Notes: generated by a model from the sequence alone, not told the origin. A stretch of 12,261 nucleotides of DNA from an uncultured Pseudomonadota bacterium (GCA_902776515.1 CACYQE010000017.1:1-12261); one strand, 5' to 3'. Shown: positions 5,352-12,223, counted from the first letter of the stretch. A program made the numbers and translations.

Positions 5352-6605
5352 ATGCAAGCAGAAAATAAAAATAATATCAAAACTGTATCTTTTGGTTGCC
5401 GATTAAACACATTGGAATCAGAAAAGATAAAGAATATGTTAGAAAATGCCGGATTGTGCGGCATTGTGGTTAATACTTGTTCCGTAACCGGGGAAGCCGA
5501 ACGTCAATCGGGCCAAAGTGTTCGAAAATTAGCCCGTCAAAACCCCAATACCCCTATTTTCGTAACTGGATGCGGTGCAACCCGAAATCCGGAATTGTTT
5601 GCAAAAATTCCCAATACCTTTGTTATCAGCAACTTTGATAAAATGAATTTAGCCGCATATATGACAGCGTTAGGGGAAAACAATTGCGGCAATTCGTGCC
5701 TGTTTAGTGTCGAAGAGACAGGGCAAGAAAACAATCTGTCAAAAAAATTTGTTCAAATTCAAAATGGCTGCAACCACCAATGCACATATTGCATCACCCG
5801 CCTGCTTCGTGGTCCATCTGTATCATTTGAATACAAAGATATTTTAACAGATGTTCGTAATGCAATTGACGATGGTTTCAATGAAATAGTTTTAACCGGG
5901 GTTGATACCGCATCTTATATCAGCAAACACAATGGCAAAACTATGTTACTTTCTGATTTGTGCAACCAGTTGTTGACGGATATTCCAGAATTAAAAAGAT
6001 TACGATTATCTTCGGTTGATCCGGCCGTTCCTGCTATTTATGACATTATTGAAATGATGAAATCAGAACCGCGATTTATGCCACATTTACACCTTTCTAT
6101 GCAATCTGGGTCGGACACAATTTTAAAATCGATGCTACGCCGGCATAATGCCGAAACAGTTCGTGAATTAGTTAATGCTTCGGAAAACAAAATCAGTTTC
6201 AGTTGGGATATTATATGTGGTTTTCCAGGCGAAACAGATGAATTGTTCCAAGAAACATTAGACTTAGTTCACGAATTAAAACCTATCAAAATTCACGCAT
6301 TTCCCTACTCTATCCGCCCGGGAACGATTGCCGCCGAAATGCCAAACCAAGTAAACCGATTTGTTTCAAAACAGCGGGTTAAAATTATAACAGACGCAGC
6401 AGAACAAAATATGCACGAATTTATGAAAAAACAAATCGGACAAACGGTGTCTGTATTGGTTGAATCTGATAATATGGCCCGAACACCGGACGATATACCA
6501 TTACAAATTGCCGGAAAAACCGTCCCTGAACGTACAATTTGTAATGTGAAAATAACAGGGCTTGATGATACAGAAAATGTTATGTGTGCGATTCCAATTG
6601 TTTGA
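5352..6605 (+). CDS. mtaB: MtaB-type tRNA t6A37 methylthiotransferase (radical SAM)
   Basis: A 417-residue methylthiotransferase of the MiaB/RimO/MtaB family. The N-terminal domain has the three cluster Cys: C16 (FGCRLNTLES), C43 (NTCSVT) and C74 (TGCGA). The radical SAM motif is C140-NHQ-C144-TY-C147. Further family motifs follow: VLTGVD, LRLSSVDP, HLHLSMQSGSD and DIICGFPGETDE. A C-terminal TRAM-like region (from about residue 355) closes the protein. The length and the FGCRLN motif point to MtaB, which converts N6-threonylcarbamoyladenosine at position 37 of ANN-decoding tRNAs to its 2-methylthio form, rather than to MiaB or RimO. The frame could begin at ATG 5343, but AAGGA is spaced correctly (8 bases) only for ATG 5352. 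It is monocistronic or loosely linked to the following operon. Confidence 0.92.
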   Translation: MQAENKNNIKTVSFGCRLNTLESEKIKNMLENAGLCGIVVNTCSVTGEAERQSGQSVRKLARQNPNTPIFVTGCGATRNPELFAKIPNTFVISNFDKMNLAAYMTALGENNCGNSCLFSVEETGQENNLSKKFVQIQNGCNHQCTYCITRLLRGPSVSFEYKDILTDVRNAIDDGFNEIVLTGVDTASYISKHNGKTMLLSDLCNQLLTDIPELKRLRLSSVDPAVPAIYDIIEMMKSEPRFMPHLHLSMQSGSDTILKSMLRRHNAETVRELVNASENKISFSWDIICGFPGETDELFQETLDLVHELKPIKIHAFPYSIRPGTIAAEMPNQVNRFVSKQRVKIITDAAEQNMHEFMKKQIGQTVSVLVESDNMARTPDDIPLQIAGKTVPERTICNVKITGLDDTENVMCAIPIV

Positions 6606-6622
6606 TTTTCCCCACAAACCAC

Positions 6623-6652
6623 TTGCACATCGTGCAACAATATTGCTATTAT
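6623..6652 (+). promoter_or_regulatory. Promoter of the dacA operon overlapped by a palindrome
   Basis: TTGCAC (6623-6628) and TATTAT (6647-6652) are separated by 18 bp. The -35 is half of a perfect inverted repeat TTGCAC-ATC-GTGCAA (6623-6637), which may be a regulator binding site. Transcription would begin at about 6659, on the dacA start codon. Confidence 0.55.
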
Positions 6653-6658
6653 CAAAAT

Positions 6659-7837
6659 ATGATGATACGAAAAATTATTACCTTTGCTTTATTTTTGGCT
6701 TTAACCCCCGCATGGGCGGCGTTTAATACAAACGCTCGCTCGGCTTTTTTAATTGATTATGATTCCGGGACCGAAATAGTGGCCAAGGCTGCTGATACAC
6801 TGATGCCACCATCATCAATGTTAAAGTTAATGACTTTGGCTGTCTTGTTTGACCAGGTCAAGTCCGGAAATCTGAAACTGGATGACACTTTGAATGTCAG
6901 TGAAAACGCCGACTATAAGAACCCATTATGGTATCCTGCAAGTAAAATATGCCTGGTTGCTGGTCAAAAAATCACTGTTCGTGATGCGATTTTGGGATTG
7001 ATTGTGCTGTCTGGGGGCGATGCATCGGTTGTTGTTGCCGAAAATCTGGCCGGGACCGAGGCAAAATTTACCGAAAAAATGCAAACCAAGGCCCGTTCTA
7101 TTGGTATGCCGCTGTCCACATTCGGTAATGCCAGTGGCTTACCAAACGACAATAATTTGATGACCAGTCGGGAATTGGCAACATTGGCGTATCATTTGAT
7201 TTCTGATTATCCTGATTTGTATCCTATGTTTGCAACCAAGCGTTTTGAATTTAATGATTACAAAACCGATTGGTGTCGCGATTGGGGCCGAACACATACA
7301 TTGAACTATAACAAACTGTTATTTACTATGCCGGCGGCTGATGGATTAAAGACCGGACACACCGACCAAGGTGGTTACGGTATGGTTGCCAGTGCCAAGG
7401 TTGGCGGTCGCCGTCTGATTGGTGTTATAAACGGATTCAAAGCCAAGGGTCACGATGCATTGGCGGCGGAAATGAAAAAATTATTAAACTATGGTTTTTC
7501 ATCAACAACGACCCGCGTGTTTTTCACCGCTGGTCAAGATATCGCGGAAATCCCCGTATGGTATGGTCGTCAAAAAACTGTAACGGCCACGGTTGATAAA
7601 ACTTTTGCTATTACCGTTCCAAAAGAGCGTAATTTCAACGGACTTAGAATACTTGCACGATATAACGACCCTGTGGCGGCCCCGGTAAATGCCGGCGATA
7701 TTATTGGCGAAATAATTGCCGAACAAAATGGCGTTGTCATAAAACGTGGAAACTTGGTTGCAAAAAATCGTGTCAGCAAAACTCAATTTTTGGGCCGTGT
7801 GTGGAAAAATATTATGGTTATGATTATGGGGAAATAA
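6659..7837 (+). CDS. D-alanyl-D-alanine carboxypeptidase, peptidase S11 (DacC/PBP5-like)
   Basis: A 392-residue exported penicillin-binding protein that trims the terminal D-Ala from peptidoglycan side chains in the periplasm. Residues 1-20 form a signal peptide ending AWA-AF. The active-site motif SxxK is S53-M-L-K56 and the KTG motif is K231-T232-G233 (in DGLKTGHT, as in alphaproteobacterial DacC). The SxN motif reads S118-G119-G120, so the usual catalytic Asn is replaced by Gly. Two cysteines (98 and 206) could form a disulfide. The C-terminal part (about 290-392) matches the family's beta-rich domain and ends in IMVMIMGK after a basic stretch, possibly a membrane anchor. The start is ATG 6659 or 6662; no Shine-Dalgarno is present and the predicted transcript begins at the ATG. 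It is first in a four-gene operon. Confidence 0.9.
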   Translation: MMIRKIITFALFLALTPAWAAFNTNARSAFLIDYDSGTEIVAKAADTLMPPSSMLKLMTLAVLFDQVKSGNLKLDDTLNVSENADYKNPLWYPASKICLVAGQKITVRDAILGLIVLSGGDASVVVAENLAGTEAKFTEKMQTKARSIGMPLSTFGNASGLPNDNNLMTSRELATLAYHLISDYPDLYPMFATKRFEFNDYKTDWCRDWGRTHTLNYNKLLFTMPAADGLKTGHTDQGGYGMVASAKVGGRRLIGVINGFKAKGHDALAAEMKKLLNYGFSSTTTRVFFTAGQDIAEIPVWYGRQKTVTATVDKTFAITVPKERNFNGLRILARYNDPVAAPVNAGDIIGEIIAEQNGVVIKRGNLVAKNRVSKTQFLGRVWKNIMVMIMGK

Positions 7838-7843
7838 GGTATC

Positions 7844-8743
7844 ATGGCAAAGAAAAAAACAAGTGTTTATGAATTTCCGCACCCAATGGACAACGATTGC
7901 TTGGTTGGTCATCAACGAACAATGAACGCATTTATGGATGCGTGGAACCATCGCAACGAACACCCTATTCACCCTGTTTGGATGTTAACCGGCCCACGCG
8001 GCATTGGCAAGGCAACGTTAGCATATCAAATAGCAAAGAAAGTTTACGGCAATGTTGGCGATTTCTTTATCATAGACCTTGACAGGAATGTTGACAAGGA
8101 TGGCAAAATTAAACCTGATGGCAAATCTATTTCTGTTTACACTGTTCGTGCCACAATCGAAAAAATGCGTATGTCATCTATGTCGGGCGAATGGCGTGTC
8201 GTTTTAATTGATTCTGTGGATGCGTTAACGGTTGCGGCGGCTAATGCGATTTTAAAATTATTGGAAGAACCACCTGCCAAGACTTTGTTCTTGTTGGTCA
8301 CACACCAATTGTCTAATGTCCTGCCAACGGTTCGTTCGCGTGCCCGTGTTGAAAAAATGCATCCGCTTAGCATTGATGAATTACGACAATTATGTGCAAG
8401 ATTTATGCCAGATGATGTCATTAGCACCGAAACATTACGTTTGGCAAACGGTTCTTTTGGTCGTATTGCAAATTTAAAGCAATATGGTGGCGATGAAATT
8501 TACGATACGTTGGTTGAAATGGTATCAAACAAGAAAACAACCGCATCGGACGTTATGTCTGTTTCAAAACAAATCGCCCCAGAGCCGGAACTTTATGGAA
8601 TTTTACTGGACGTGATTGCACATTTTGGATTGGCAGATTTATATCCAATGGCCACAATTGCGATTAACGATATAAAACGCGTTAACCTTGAACCAGAAAT
8701 ATCTATTTTTAAAATTATCCAGGAAATACGAAAATGCTTATAG
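7844..8743 (+). CDS. holB: DNA polymerase III delta prime subunit (clamp loader)
   Basis: A 299-residue AAA+ protein of the clamp-loader type. The P-loop is GPRGIGKAT (residues 50-58), the Walker-B-like strand is VVLIDSVDAL, and AANAILKLLEEPP and TVRSRAR mark the sensor and arginine-finger region. The delta prime subunit acts with delta and tau/gamma to load the sliding clamp onto DNA. The place of the gene between a DacC-like gene and tatD fits alphaproteobacterial holB, where tmk and metG are usually neighbours too; neither is present here. The zinc-binding Cys known from E. coli delta prime are absent, and the usual SRC motif is SRA. The protein is somewhat shorter than typical. The start has AAGG before it and lies 6 bp after the previous stop. 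A second DnaX-like protein is unlikely, since there is no zinc motif or C-terminal extension. Confidence 0.85.
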   Translation: MAKKKTSVYEFPHPMDNDCLVGHQRTMNAFMDAWNHRNEHPIHPVWMLTGPRGIGKATLAYQIAKKVYGNVGDFFIIDLDRNVDKDGKIKPDGKSISVYTVRATIEKMRMSSMSGEWRVVLIDSVDALTVAAANAILKLLEEPPAKTLFLLVTHQLSNVLPTVRSRARVEKMHPLSIDELRQLCARFMPDDVISTETLRLANGSFGRIANLKQYGGDEIYDTLVEMVSNKKTTASDVMSVSKQIAPEPELYGILLDVIAHFGLADLYPMATIAINDIKRVNLEPEISIFKIIQEIRKCL

Positions 8744-9498
8744 ATACACACTGTCATTTGACCTATGATTTTTCATCGGTTGGCGGTATGGATGCCGTCA
8801 TTAACCGTGCGATTGATTCTGGGGTTGATGTTATGATTTGTCCAACTGCTGACCCCGAAGATATCAAACGCACGATTGATTTGATTAACCATCGCACAAA
8901 CATATTTGCAACTATTGGTATTCATCCCGAACACGCGGGTGTTAATCCATCGGACTTTATTAATGATGAAATTTTAGAAAACCCGCGTGTATTGGGCGTT
9001 GGTGAAATCGGGTTGGATTATCACGAAATGGAATCAGATACACGTAACGCACAAATAGAATTGTTTACGCGGCAACTAGATATGGCTGTTTGTCATAAAC
9101 TGCCCGTTGCAATTCACACACGTGATGCGGAAACAGATACATTTGACGTTTTATCTAAATACGATGTTCGTGGCGTTATGCACTGTTTCACATCCAGTTA
9201 TGATTTAGCCAAAAAGATGTTGGACCGCGGCTTCTTTTTTTCCGCCAGTGGTATATTAACATTTAAAAACGCGGCCGACATTCGTGACACATTTGCAAAA
9301 ATTCCATTGGACAAATTGGTTGTCGAAACAGACAGTCCATATTGTGCCCCTGTTCCGCACCGTGGTCGGATTTGCGAACCGGCATTCGTTGTTGAAACCG
9401 CGAAAGTATTATCAGAAATAAAAAATGTACCATTTGAAAAAATGTCTGATATACTGACAGAAAACGTCAAAACGTTGTATCCAAAAATAAAGTTATAA
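8734..9498 (+). CDS. TatD-family metal-dependent deoxyribonuclease
   Basis: A 254-residue TIM-barrel hydrolase of the TatD family. The metal ligands are all visible: D4-T-H6-C-H8 at the N-terminus, E91 in GEIGLDYH, H128 in IHTRD, H150 in MHCF, and D200 in ETDSPY. Family members are 3'-5' exonucleases or DNases thought to act in DNA repair or degradation in the cytoplasm. PHRGRICEP and the helical end are also typical. Its ATG overlaps the end of holB by 10 bp and AGGAAA lies about 9 bases before it, so translation is coupled. A paralogue such as YcfH has the same signature, so the exact subfamily is uncertain. Confidence 0.93.
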   Translation: MLIDTHCHLTYDFSSVGGMDAVINRAIDSGVDVMICPTADPEDIKRTIDLINHRTNIFATIGIHPEHAGVNPSDFINDEILENPRVLGVGEIGLDYHEMESDTRNAQIELFTRQLDMAVCHKLPVAIHTRDAETDTFDVLSKYDVRGVMHCFTSSYDLAKKMLDRGFFFSASGILTFKNAADIRDTFAKIPLDKLVVETDSPYCAPVPHRGRICEPAFVVETAKVLSEIKNVPFEKMSDILTENVKTLYPKIKL

Positions 9499-9501
9499 GT
9501 T

Positions 9502-9969
9502 ATGCCACGTAATATGATAAAATTTGGTGCTGTGTCTGAAAACCGCAAAGCCCGGTTCAGTTATACTATTGAAGACACTATCGAAGCTGGAATCGCCCTG
9601 ACGGGTGCAGAAATAAAATCTATTCGGTATGGTTTGGTTACTATTGTTGATGGGTTTGTTCAGAAACGCGGGACAAATTTGTTTTTGGCCGGGGTTGAAA
9701 TTCAAAAGTTGCCGACCGCGGCGAAATACATAAATTTTGATGAACGCCGTCCACGCCAATTGTTACTGCACCGTGCCCAGATAAATCGTATGATTGGTAA
9801 ACTGACCGAAAAAGGTGCGACAATCGTTCCGTTGAAACTCTATTTTAACAACCACGGAAAATTAAAAGTGTTATTGGGCATAGGATACGGTAAAAACAAG
9901 GTTGATAAACGCGAAACAATTAAAAAACGCGAATGGGATAAATCCAAGGCACGATTGTTAAAGGGCTAA
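9502..9969 (+). CDS. smpB: SsrA-binding protein SmpB
   Basis: A 155-residue tmRNA-binding protein required for trans-translation, which frees ribosomes stalled on broken mRNAs. Motifs are ENRKARFSYTIEDTIEAGIALTG in pieces (ENRKARF, AGIALTGAEIKS), then VPLKLYFNNHGKLKV, and a basic C-terminal tail DKRETIKKREWDKSKARLLK that mimics mRNA in the decoding centre. The start 3 bp after the tatD stop is kept, although ATG 9514 is a possible alternative; neither has a good Shine-Dalgarno, which suggests coupling to tatD. It is the last gene of the dacA-holB-tatD-smpB operon: its stop codon lies inside the stem of the terminator. Confidence 0.96.
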   Translation: MPRNMIKFGAVSENRKARFSYTIEDTIEAGIALTGAEIKSIRYGLVTIVDGFVQKRGTNLFLAGVEIQKLPTAAKYINFDERRPRQLLLHRAQINRMIGKLTEKGATIVPLKLYFNNHGKLKVLLGIGYGKNKVDKRETIKKREWDKSKARLLKG

Positions 9970-9995
9970 AAAAAACTTTTTTAGCCCTCTTTTTT
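9962..9995 (+). terminator. Strong terminator after smpB
   Basis: AGGGCTAAAAAA and TTTTTTAGCCCT form a perfect 12-bp stem (9962-9973 with 9977-9988) with loop AAC, followed by CTTTTTT. The smpB stop codon TAA is part of the left arm, so the gene ends inside its own terminator. Confidence 0.92.
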
Positions 9996-9997
9996 AT

Positions 9998-10005
9998 GAT
10001 ATAAT
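9998..10005 (+). promoter_or_regulatory. Extended -10 promoter of the exported-protein operon
   Basis: TGATATAAT (from 9997-9998) is a consensus extended -10 element; the -35 (TTTTTT, inside the preceding terminator stem) is poor. Transcription would begin near 10012, about 9 nt before the first ATG. It abuts the smpB terminator. Confidence 0.65.
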
Positions 10006-10020
10006 AGTTCAAAAGGTTTA

Positions 10021-10593
10021 ATGGAAAGGATGAATAAACATCTGGTTGCTTTGATTGCTGTGTTATTATCACTGGGCGATGCCGGTGCGGTTCGAACGGC
10101 CCCACAACGCACGCCTGATTTGGCACAACGTTTGGCGGCGGAAAATGCACGTATGGCGGCCACATTGGATGCAACGGCACTGGATAACACCGCATTGGAA
10201 ACGTCAAATAATTTACCAACGGTAACGGTGCAAAATCCGGTTGATACGAATCGTGCGGCCGGTGTGGCAACGGCGGTTAATACCCCTGTTCCAAACACAT
10301 CTGGGTCGATTGGAACGGTTACCGATGATGTTCGTCCGGCCGACAAGGAAAACACTGAAGATTTAAGTTCGCTGCAACAAGAAATAGACCAACGGAAAAA
10401 TTATCGTAACTTTCTGCGTGATGAAATCGCCAAGTTGGATTCGAAAATAACAGAATGTGAAGAATCCAAGGGTAAATGGAAGGCGGCAACCGTGGTGGGC
10501 AGTATTGGTGTCGCGGCAACGGGTGCGGCCGCACTGATTCAGGCATTAAACCATAAAAAACAGAACAACAACGGCGATAATGATAAGAAATAA
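10021..10593 (+). CDS. Exported Ala-rich coiled-coil protein with a C-terminal hydrophobic helix
   Basis: A 190-residue protein that I do not recognise. Residues 1-22 form a signal peptide (LVALIAVLLSL, cleavage near GDAGA). Residues 25-110 are Ala/Thr/Asn-rich with low complexity and probably disordered. Residues 112-145 form a coiled coil (LQQEIDQRK, LRDEIAKLDSKI) ending in a CEESK motif. Residues 150-172 form a glycine/alanine-rich hydrophobic helix (VVGSIGVAATGAAALIQ). The tail is Asn/Lys-rich. ATG 10021 has AAAGG 4 bases before it; ATG 10030 is possible and gives a more usual signal peptide (MNKH). The same coiled coil, CE and glycine-zipper-like helix layout recurs in the next gene. The protein is likely in the periplasm or envelope. 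Confidence 0.75.
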   Translation: MERMNKHLVALIAVLLSLGDAGAVRTAPQRTPDLAQRLAAENARMAATLDATALDNTALETSNNLPTVTVQNPVDTNRAAGVATAVNTPVPNTSGSIGTVTDDVRPADKENTEDLSSLQQEIDQRKNYRNFLRDEIAKLDSKITECEESKGKWKAATVVGSIGVAATGAAALIQALNHKKQNNNGDNDKK

Positions 10594-10978
10594 ATTATTT
10601 ATCTTTATTGTTTGCTTTGGCATGTTTCCCGCATTTGCGGCCACGCGTGTTCAATTACAATCGGAATTGGCCGCATTGGATTCTGAAATTGCATCATTAG
10701 AAGCGGAATATGAAAAGAAAACGTCTTTGTTACAAACGTGTGAAAAGAAATCCAACAATCTGAAAACCGCTGGGATTGTAACATTGGCGGGAACCGGTGT
10801 TGGTGTTGCGGGCAACATCGCACTGCATAAAAAATACACCGATGGCGGCAGCGGCAGCGGCGGCGGTGCATCAGGCAGTGGCTTGAATATAAAACCAAAC
10901 CCAGGTATATGTGAAGCCGCTTGTGCGAACAAAATGTCAGCCAAAATAACAAAATACAATTGTAATTGTAATTCATAA
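10580..10978 (+). CDS. Small exported coiled-coil protein with a Gly/Ser linker and Cys-rich tail
   Basis: A 132-residue protein of unknown function. Residues 1-20 are a signal peptide ending AFA-AT. Residues 23-57 form a coiled coil (LQSELAALDSEIASLEAEYEKK) ending in a TCEKKS motif. Residues 62-80 are a Gly/Ala-rich hydrophobic helix (AGIVTLAGTGVGVAGNIA) followed by HKK. Then come a flexible linker (GGSGSGGGASGSG) and a tail with four Cys (ICEAACANK, YNCNCNS). Its start lies 14 bp inside the end of the preceding gene, so translation is coupled. The shared order coiled coil, CE, basic patch, small-residue helix, HKK suggests it is a shortened relative of that neighbour. The Cys tail may form disulfides or bind a metal. 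Confidence 0.75.
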   Translation: MIRNKLFIFIVCFGMFPAFAATRVQLQSELAALDSEIASLEAEYEKKTSLLQTCEKKSNNLKTAGIVTLAGTGVGVAGNIALHKKYTDGGSGSGGGASGSGLNIKPNPGICEAACANKMSAKITKYNCNCNS

Positions 10979-10995
10979 CAAAAAAAGGAGAAAAA

Positions 10996-11634
10996 ATGAA
11001 AAAATATTTGATACTGCCATTGATTGGATTGATGATTTCTGGGGCGGCAAACGCATTGACGGCCGACGAGCAAGAAATACACGATGCAATCAAGGAATCA
11101 TGTTCCGAAGGTAATTTTTATGATCCGGGTGATGCCATTGGAACATGCTTTTTAAACGATCCTTGCGATTATGACAGAAATAACGCAGCCCAAAAAAAAC
11201 TGATGCAACCATTTTGCAGACATTTTAACAATGCGAATGTTACCCCAAAAATGAAGCAAGAACTTGGCAATGCTTTTTGTGGTGATTCAGGTTATACGAT
11301 TGCCACAGATAATGACACTAAATTGATTTACAAATGTAATGACAATCGCAGATTTTCTGTCAAAGACTTCTATCAAATGGACGATATTGATGTTCAACGT
11401 AAATTGATTGGTTACTGTGATGGTTTTTACGGCGAAAACACTAATTCTGGGGTGTCTCAATATATTCATGTTTATTTGAGTTGTAAAACTTCGGAGAAGA
11501 TTTGCAATGGCTATATAAAGACACTTGTATCATTGATGGACGATTTTACAGATGCCAAAGTTACTTATGAAAATGGTTTGTGCAAAATTGAAGGCGATGA
11601 TGAAAATTTGCGTAAAAAATGGGATAACCAGTAA
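10996..11634 (+). CDS. Exported Cys-rich protein of unknown function
   Basis: A 212-residue protein with a clear signal peptide (MKKYLILPLIGLMISGAANA-LT, 20 residues). The mature part is acidic and holds ten Cys (near positions 36, 51, 57, 74, 95, 114, 140, 161, 168, 196). The even number suggests five disulfides formed after export. No catalytic motif or membrane helix is seen and I cannot assign a family. It has the best ribosome binding site in the window, AAGGAG 5 bases before the ATG, so strong expression is likely. It lies 17 bp after the preceding gene and is followed by a terminator, making it the last of three exported proteins in one operon. A periplasmic or secreted role is inferred only from the signal peptide and the Cys. 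Confidence 0.82.
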   Translation: MKKYLILPLIGLMISGAANALTADEQEIHDAIKESCSEGNFYDPGDAIGTCFLNDPCDYDRNNAAQKKLMQPFCRHFNNANVTPKMKQELGNAFCGDSGYTIATDNDTKLIYKCNDNRRFSVKDFYQMDDIDVQRKLIGYCDGFYGENTNSGVSQYIHVYLSCKTSEKICNGYIKTLVSLMDDFTDAKVTYENGLCKIEGDDENLRKKWDNQ

Positions 11635-11642
11635 ATATTATC

Positions 11643-11668
11643 AAAACCGCCCGTTTGGGCGGTTTTTT
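11643..11668 (+). terminator. Terminator of the exported-protein operon
   Basis: AAAACCGCCC and GGGCGGTTTT form a 10-bp stem with loop GTTT, followed by further Ts. It starts 9 bp after the stop codon at 11634. Confidence 0.92.
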
Positions 11669-11682
11669 CGCGGCTTTTACGG
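11669..11682. repeat. 14-bp direct repeat, left copy
   Basis: CGCGGCTTTTACGG, identical to 12157-12170. It directly follows the T run of the terminator of the exported-protein operon. Confidence 0.85.
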
Positions 11683-11698
11683 CGTATTGATAAGAAAT

Positions 11699-11938
11699 TT
11701 AAAAATGCTTTTTTATGAATTCGCGACCGCTTTGCGACTTTAAATATTTTTCAAAATTTCTGGCCTTTATTTCGTCATTTATTGCGAAATAATCTTTTAT
11801 TCGCCAAGGACGATATTTATCCGTATGACCAAAATGTTCATCATTATGCTGATTTAAACGCCGTTTTAAATCTTCGGTATAGCCGATATAAAACCTGTCT
11901 GGGAAATTCACACTTTGTAAAATATAAACATAATACAT
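11699..11938 (-). CDS. Small GIY-YIG nuclease-domain protein (UPF0213/YhbQ-like)
   Basis: A 79-residue single-domain protein of the GIY-YIG superfamily. YVYILQS gives the GIY strand and FYIGYTEDLKRRLNQHN the YIG strand with the catalytic Arg region. KARNFEKYLK holds the conserved Glu, and SGREFIKKHF is the family's usual end. All core residues are present, so it may be active as a metal-dependent DNA nuclease. The frame is open up to 12148. The preceding residues are Arg/Ser-rich low-complexity translation of repeats, and MYYVYIL is the normal family start, so ATG 11938 is used. A weak GGA lies 9 bases upstream. The gene sits downstream of a tRNA and a copied tRNA 3' end, with inverted repeats in its leader. 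This is a common setting for solitary GIY-YIG genes as I remember them from annotated genomes, but no function is established. Confidence 0.88.
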   Translation of the reverse strand: MYYVYILQSVNFPDRFYIGYTEDLKRRLNQHNDEHFGHTDKYRPWRIKDYFAINDEIKARNFEKYLKSQSGREFIKKHF

Positions 11939-11945
11939 AGTTATT

Positions 11946-12056
11946 GTCCGTCTACGTTCGCGTTGCTCACTCCTTCGCGACATCCGTTTCGCGTGATTAA
12001 AAATCACATCGCCCCGCCCGATTGTACCAATCGCGACGGAGCGAAGCGAAGACGGA
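11946..12056. repeat. Imperfect long inverted repeat in the leader of the GIY-YIG gene
   Basis: The outer arms TCCGTCT (11947-11953) and AGACGGA (12050-12056) pair, as do inner TCGCGA (11975-11980) and TCGCGA (12031-12036), with related TTCGC/GCTTCGC-type words between. Inside lie two perfect small hairpins: GTGATT-AAA-AATCAC (11993-12007) and CGATTG-TAC-CAATCG (12019-12033). The whole could fold as one branched structure in RNA or single-stranded DNA. Confidence 0.65.
12021..12029 (-). promoter_or_regulatory. Extended -10 promoter of the GIY-YIG gene
   Basis: On the minus strand TGGTACAAT is an extended -10 element inside the CGATTG-TAC-CAATCG hairpin. The -35 (TCGCTT) is poor. The transcript would have a structured leader of about 75 nt before the ATG at 11938. 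Confidence 0.4.
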
Positions 12057-12076
12057 TGGTGGGGCCACAGGGATTC
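12057..12076 (-). repeat. Copy of the 3' end of the adjacent tRNA
   Basis: TGGTGGGGCCACAGGGA followed by TTC matches the tRNA 3' end at 12224-12243 at 19 of 20 positions in the same orientation. It covers the CCA end, discriminator, acceptor strand and the start of the T stem, and then diverges. Such partial tRNA copies often mark integration sites. Confidence 0.75.
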
Positions 12077-12188
12077 CCTTGGCAATTCTTGCCTGCGGGG
12101 CAACCGTGACGATTTCGCTATGCAAAATCTACTTGTTGTCGAACCCACGCCGCTGCCGCGGCTTTTACGGGTTCTTCGTCCCGTGGCC
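12077..12188. other. Gene-free hairpin-rich spacer between the tRNA terminator and the copied tRNA end
   Basis: No credible gene. GGCAA (12081-12085), TTGCC (12089-12093) and GGCAA (12099-12103) can pair in two exclusive ways. ACGGG/CCCGT (12167-12171 with 12180-12184) forms another hairpin overlapping the right 14-bp repeat. The apparent plus-strand frame here is an antisense read of repeats and tRNA. Confidence 0.5.
12157..12170. repeat. 14-bp direct repeat, right copy
   Basis: CGCGGCTTTTACGG, identical to 11669-11682, in direct orientation 488 bp apart. Confidence 0.85.
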
Positions 12189-12223
12189 GAATAAAAAAAC
12201 CGCCAACGGCGGTATTTTTATTC
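12189..12223 (-). terminator. Terminator hairpin directly behind the right-edge tRNA
   Basis: The outer arms GAATAAAAA and TTTTTATTC enclose an inner GC stem CCGCC-AAC-GGCGG. On the minus strand the inner stem is followed by T7. The hairpin starts at the base next to the tRNA CCA, the same layout as behind tRNA-Ser. Confidence 0.8.

Larger units (their letters stand above)
11669..12170 (-). mobile_element. Candidate small mobile unit carrying a GIY-YIG gene
   Basis: A 14-bp perfect direct repeat, CGCGGCTTTTACGG, lies at 11669-11682 and at 12157-12170. One copy sits right after the terminator of the exported-protein operon, the other 19 bp from the terminator of the tRNA. Between them lie only the GIY-YIG gene, a structured leader and a copy of the tRNA 3' end. 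The arrangement resembles a small insertion next to a tRNA, but there is no recombinase and the boundaries are inferred. Confidence 0.35.

Noticed and set aside
7502..7972. Minus-strand frame of 156 codons
   Set aside because: Antisense to the dacA end and holB start, both supported by motifs; no ribosome binding site or recognisable domain.
11939..12148. 70-residue N-terminal extension of the GIY-YIG protein
   Set aside because: It translates hairpins and the copied tRNA end and is Arg/Ser-rich low complexity; the family starts at MYYVYIL.
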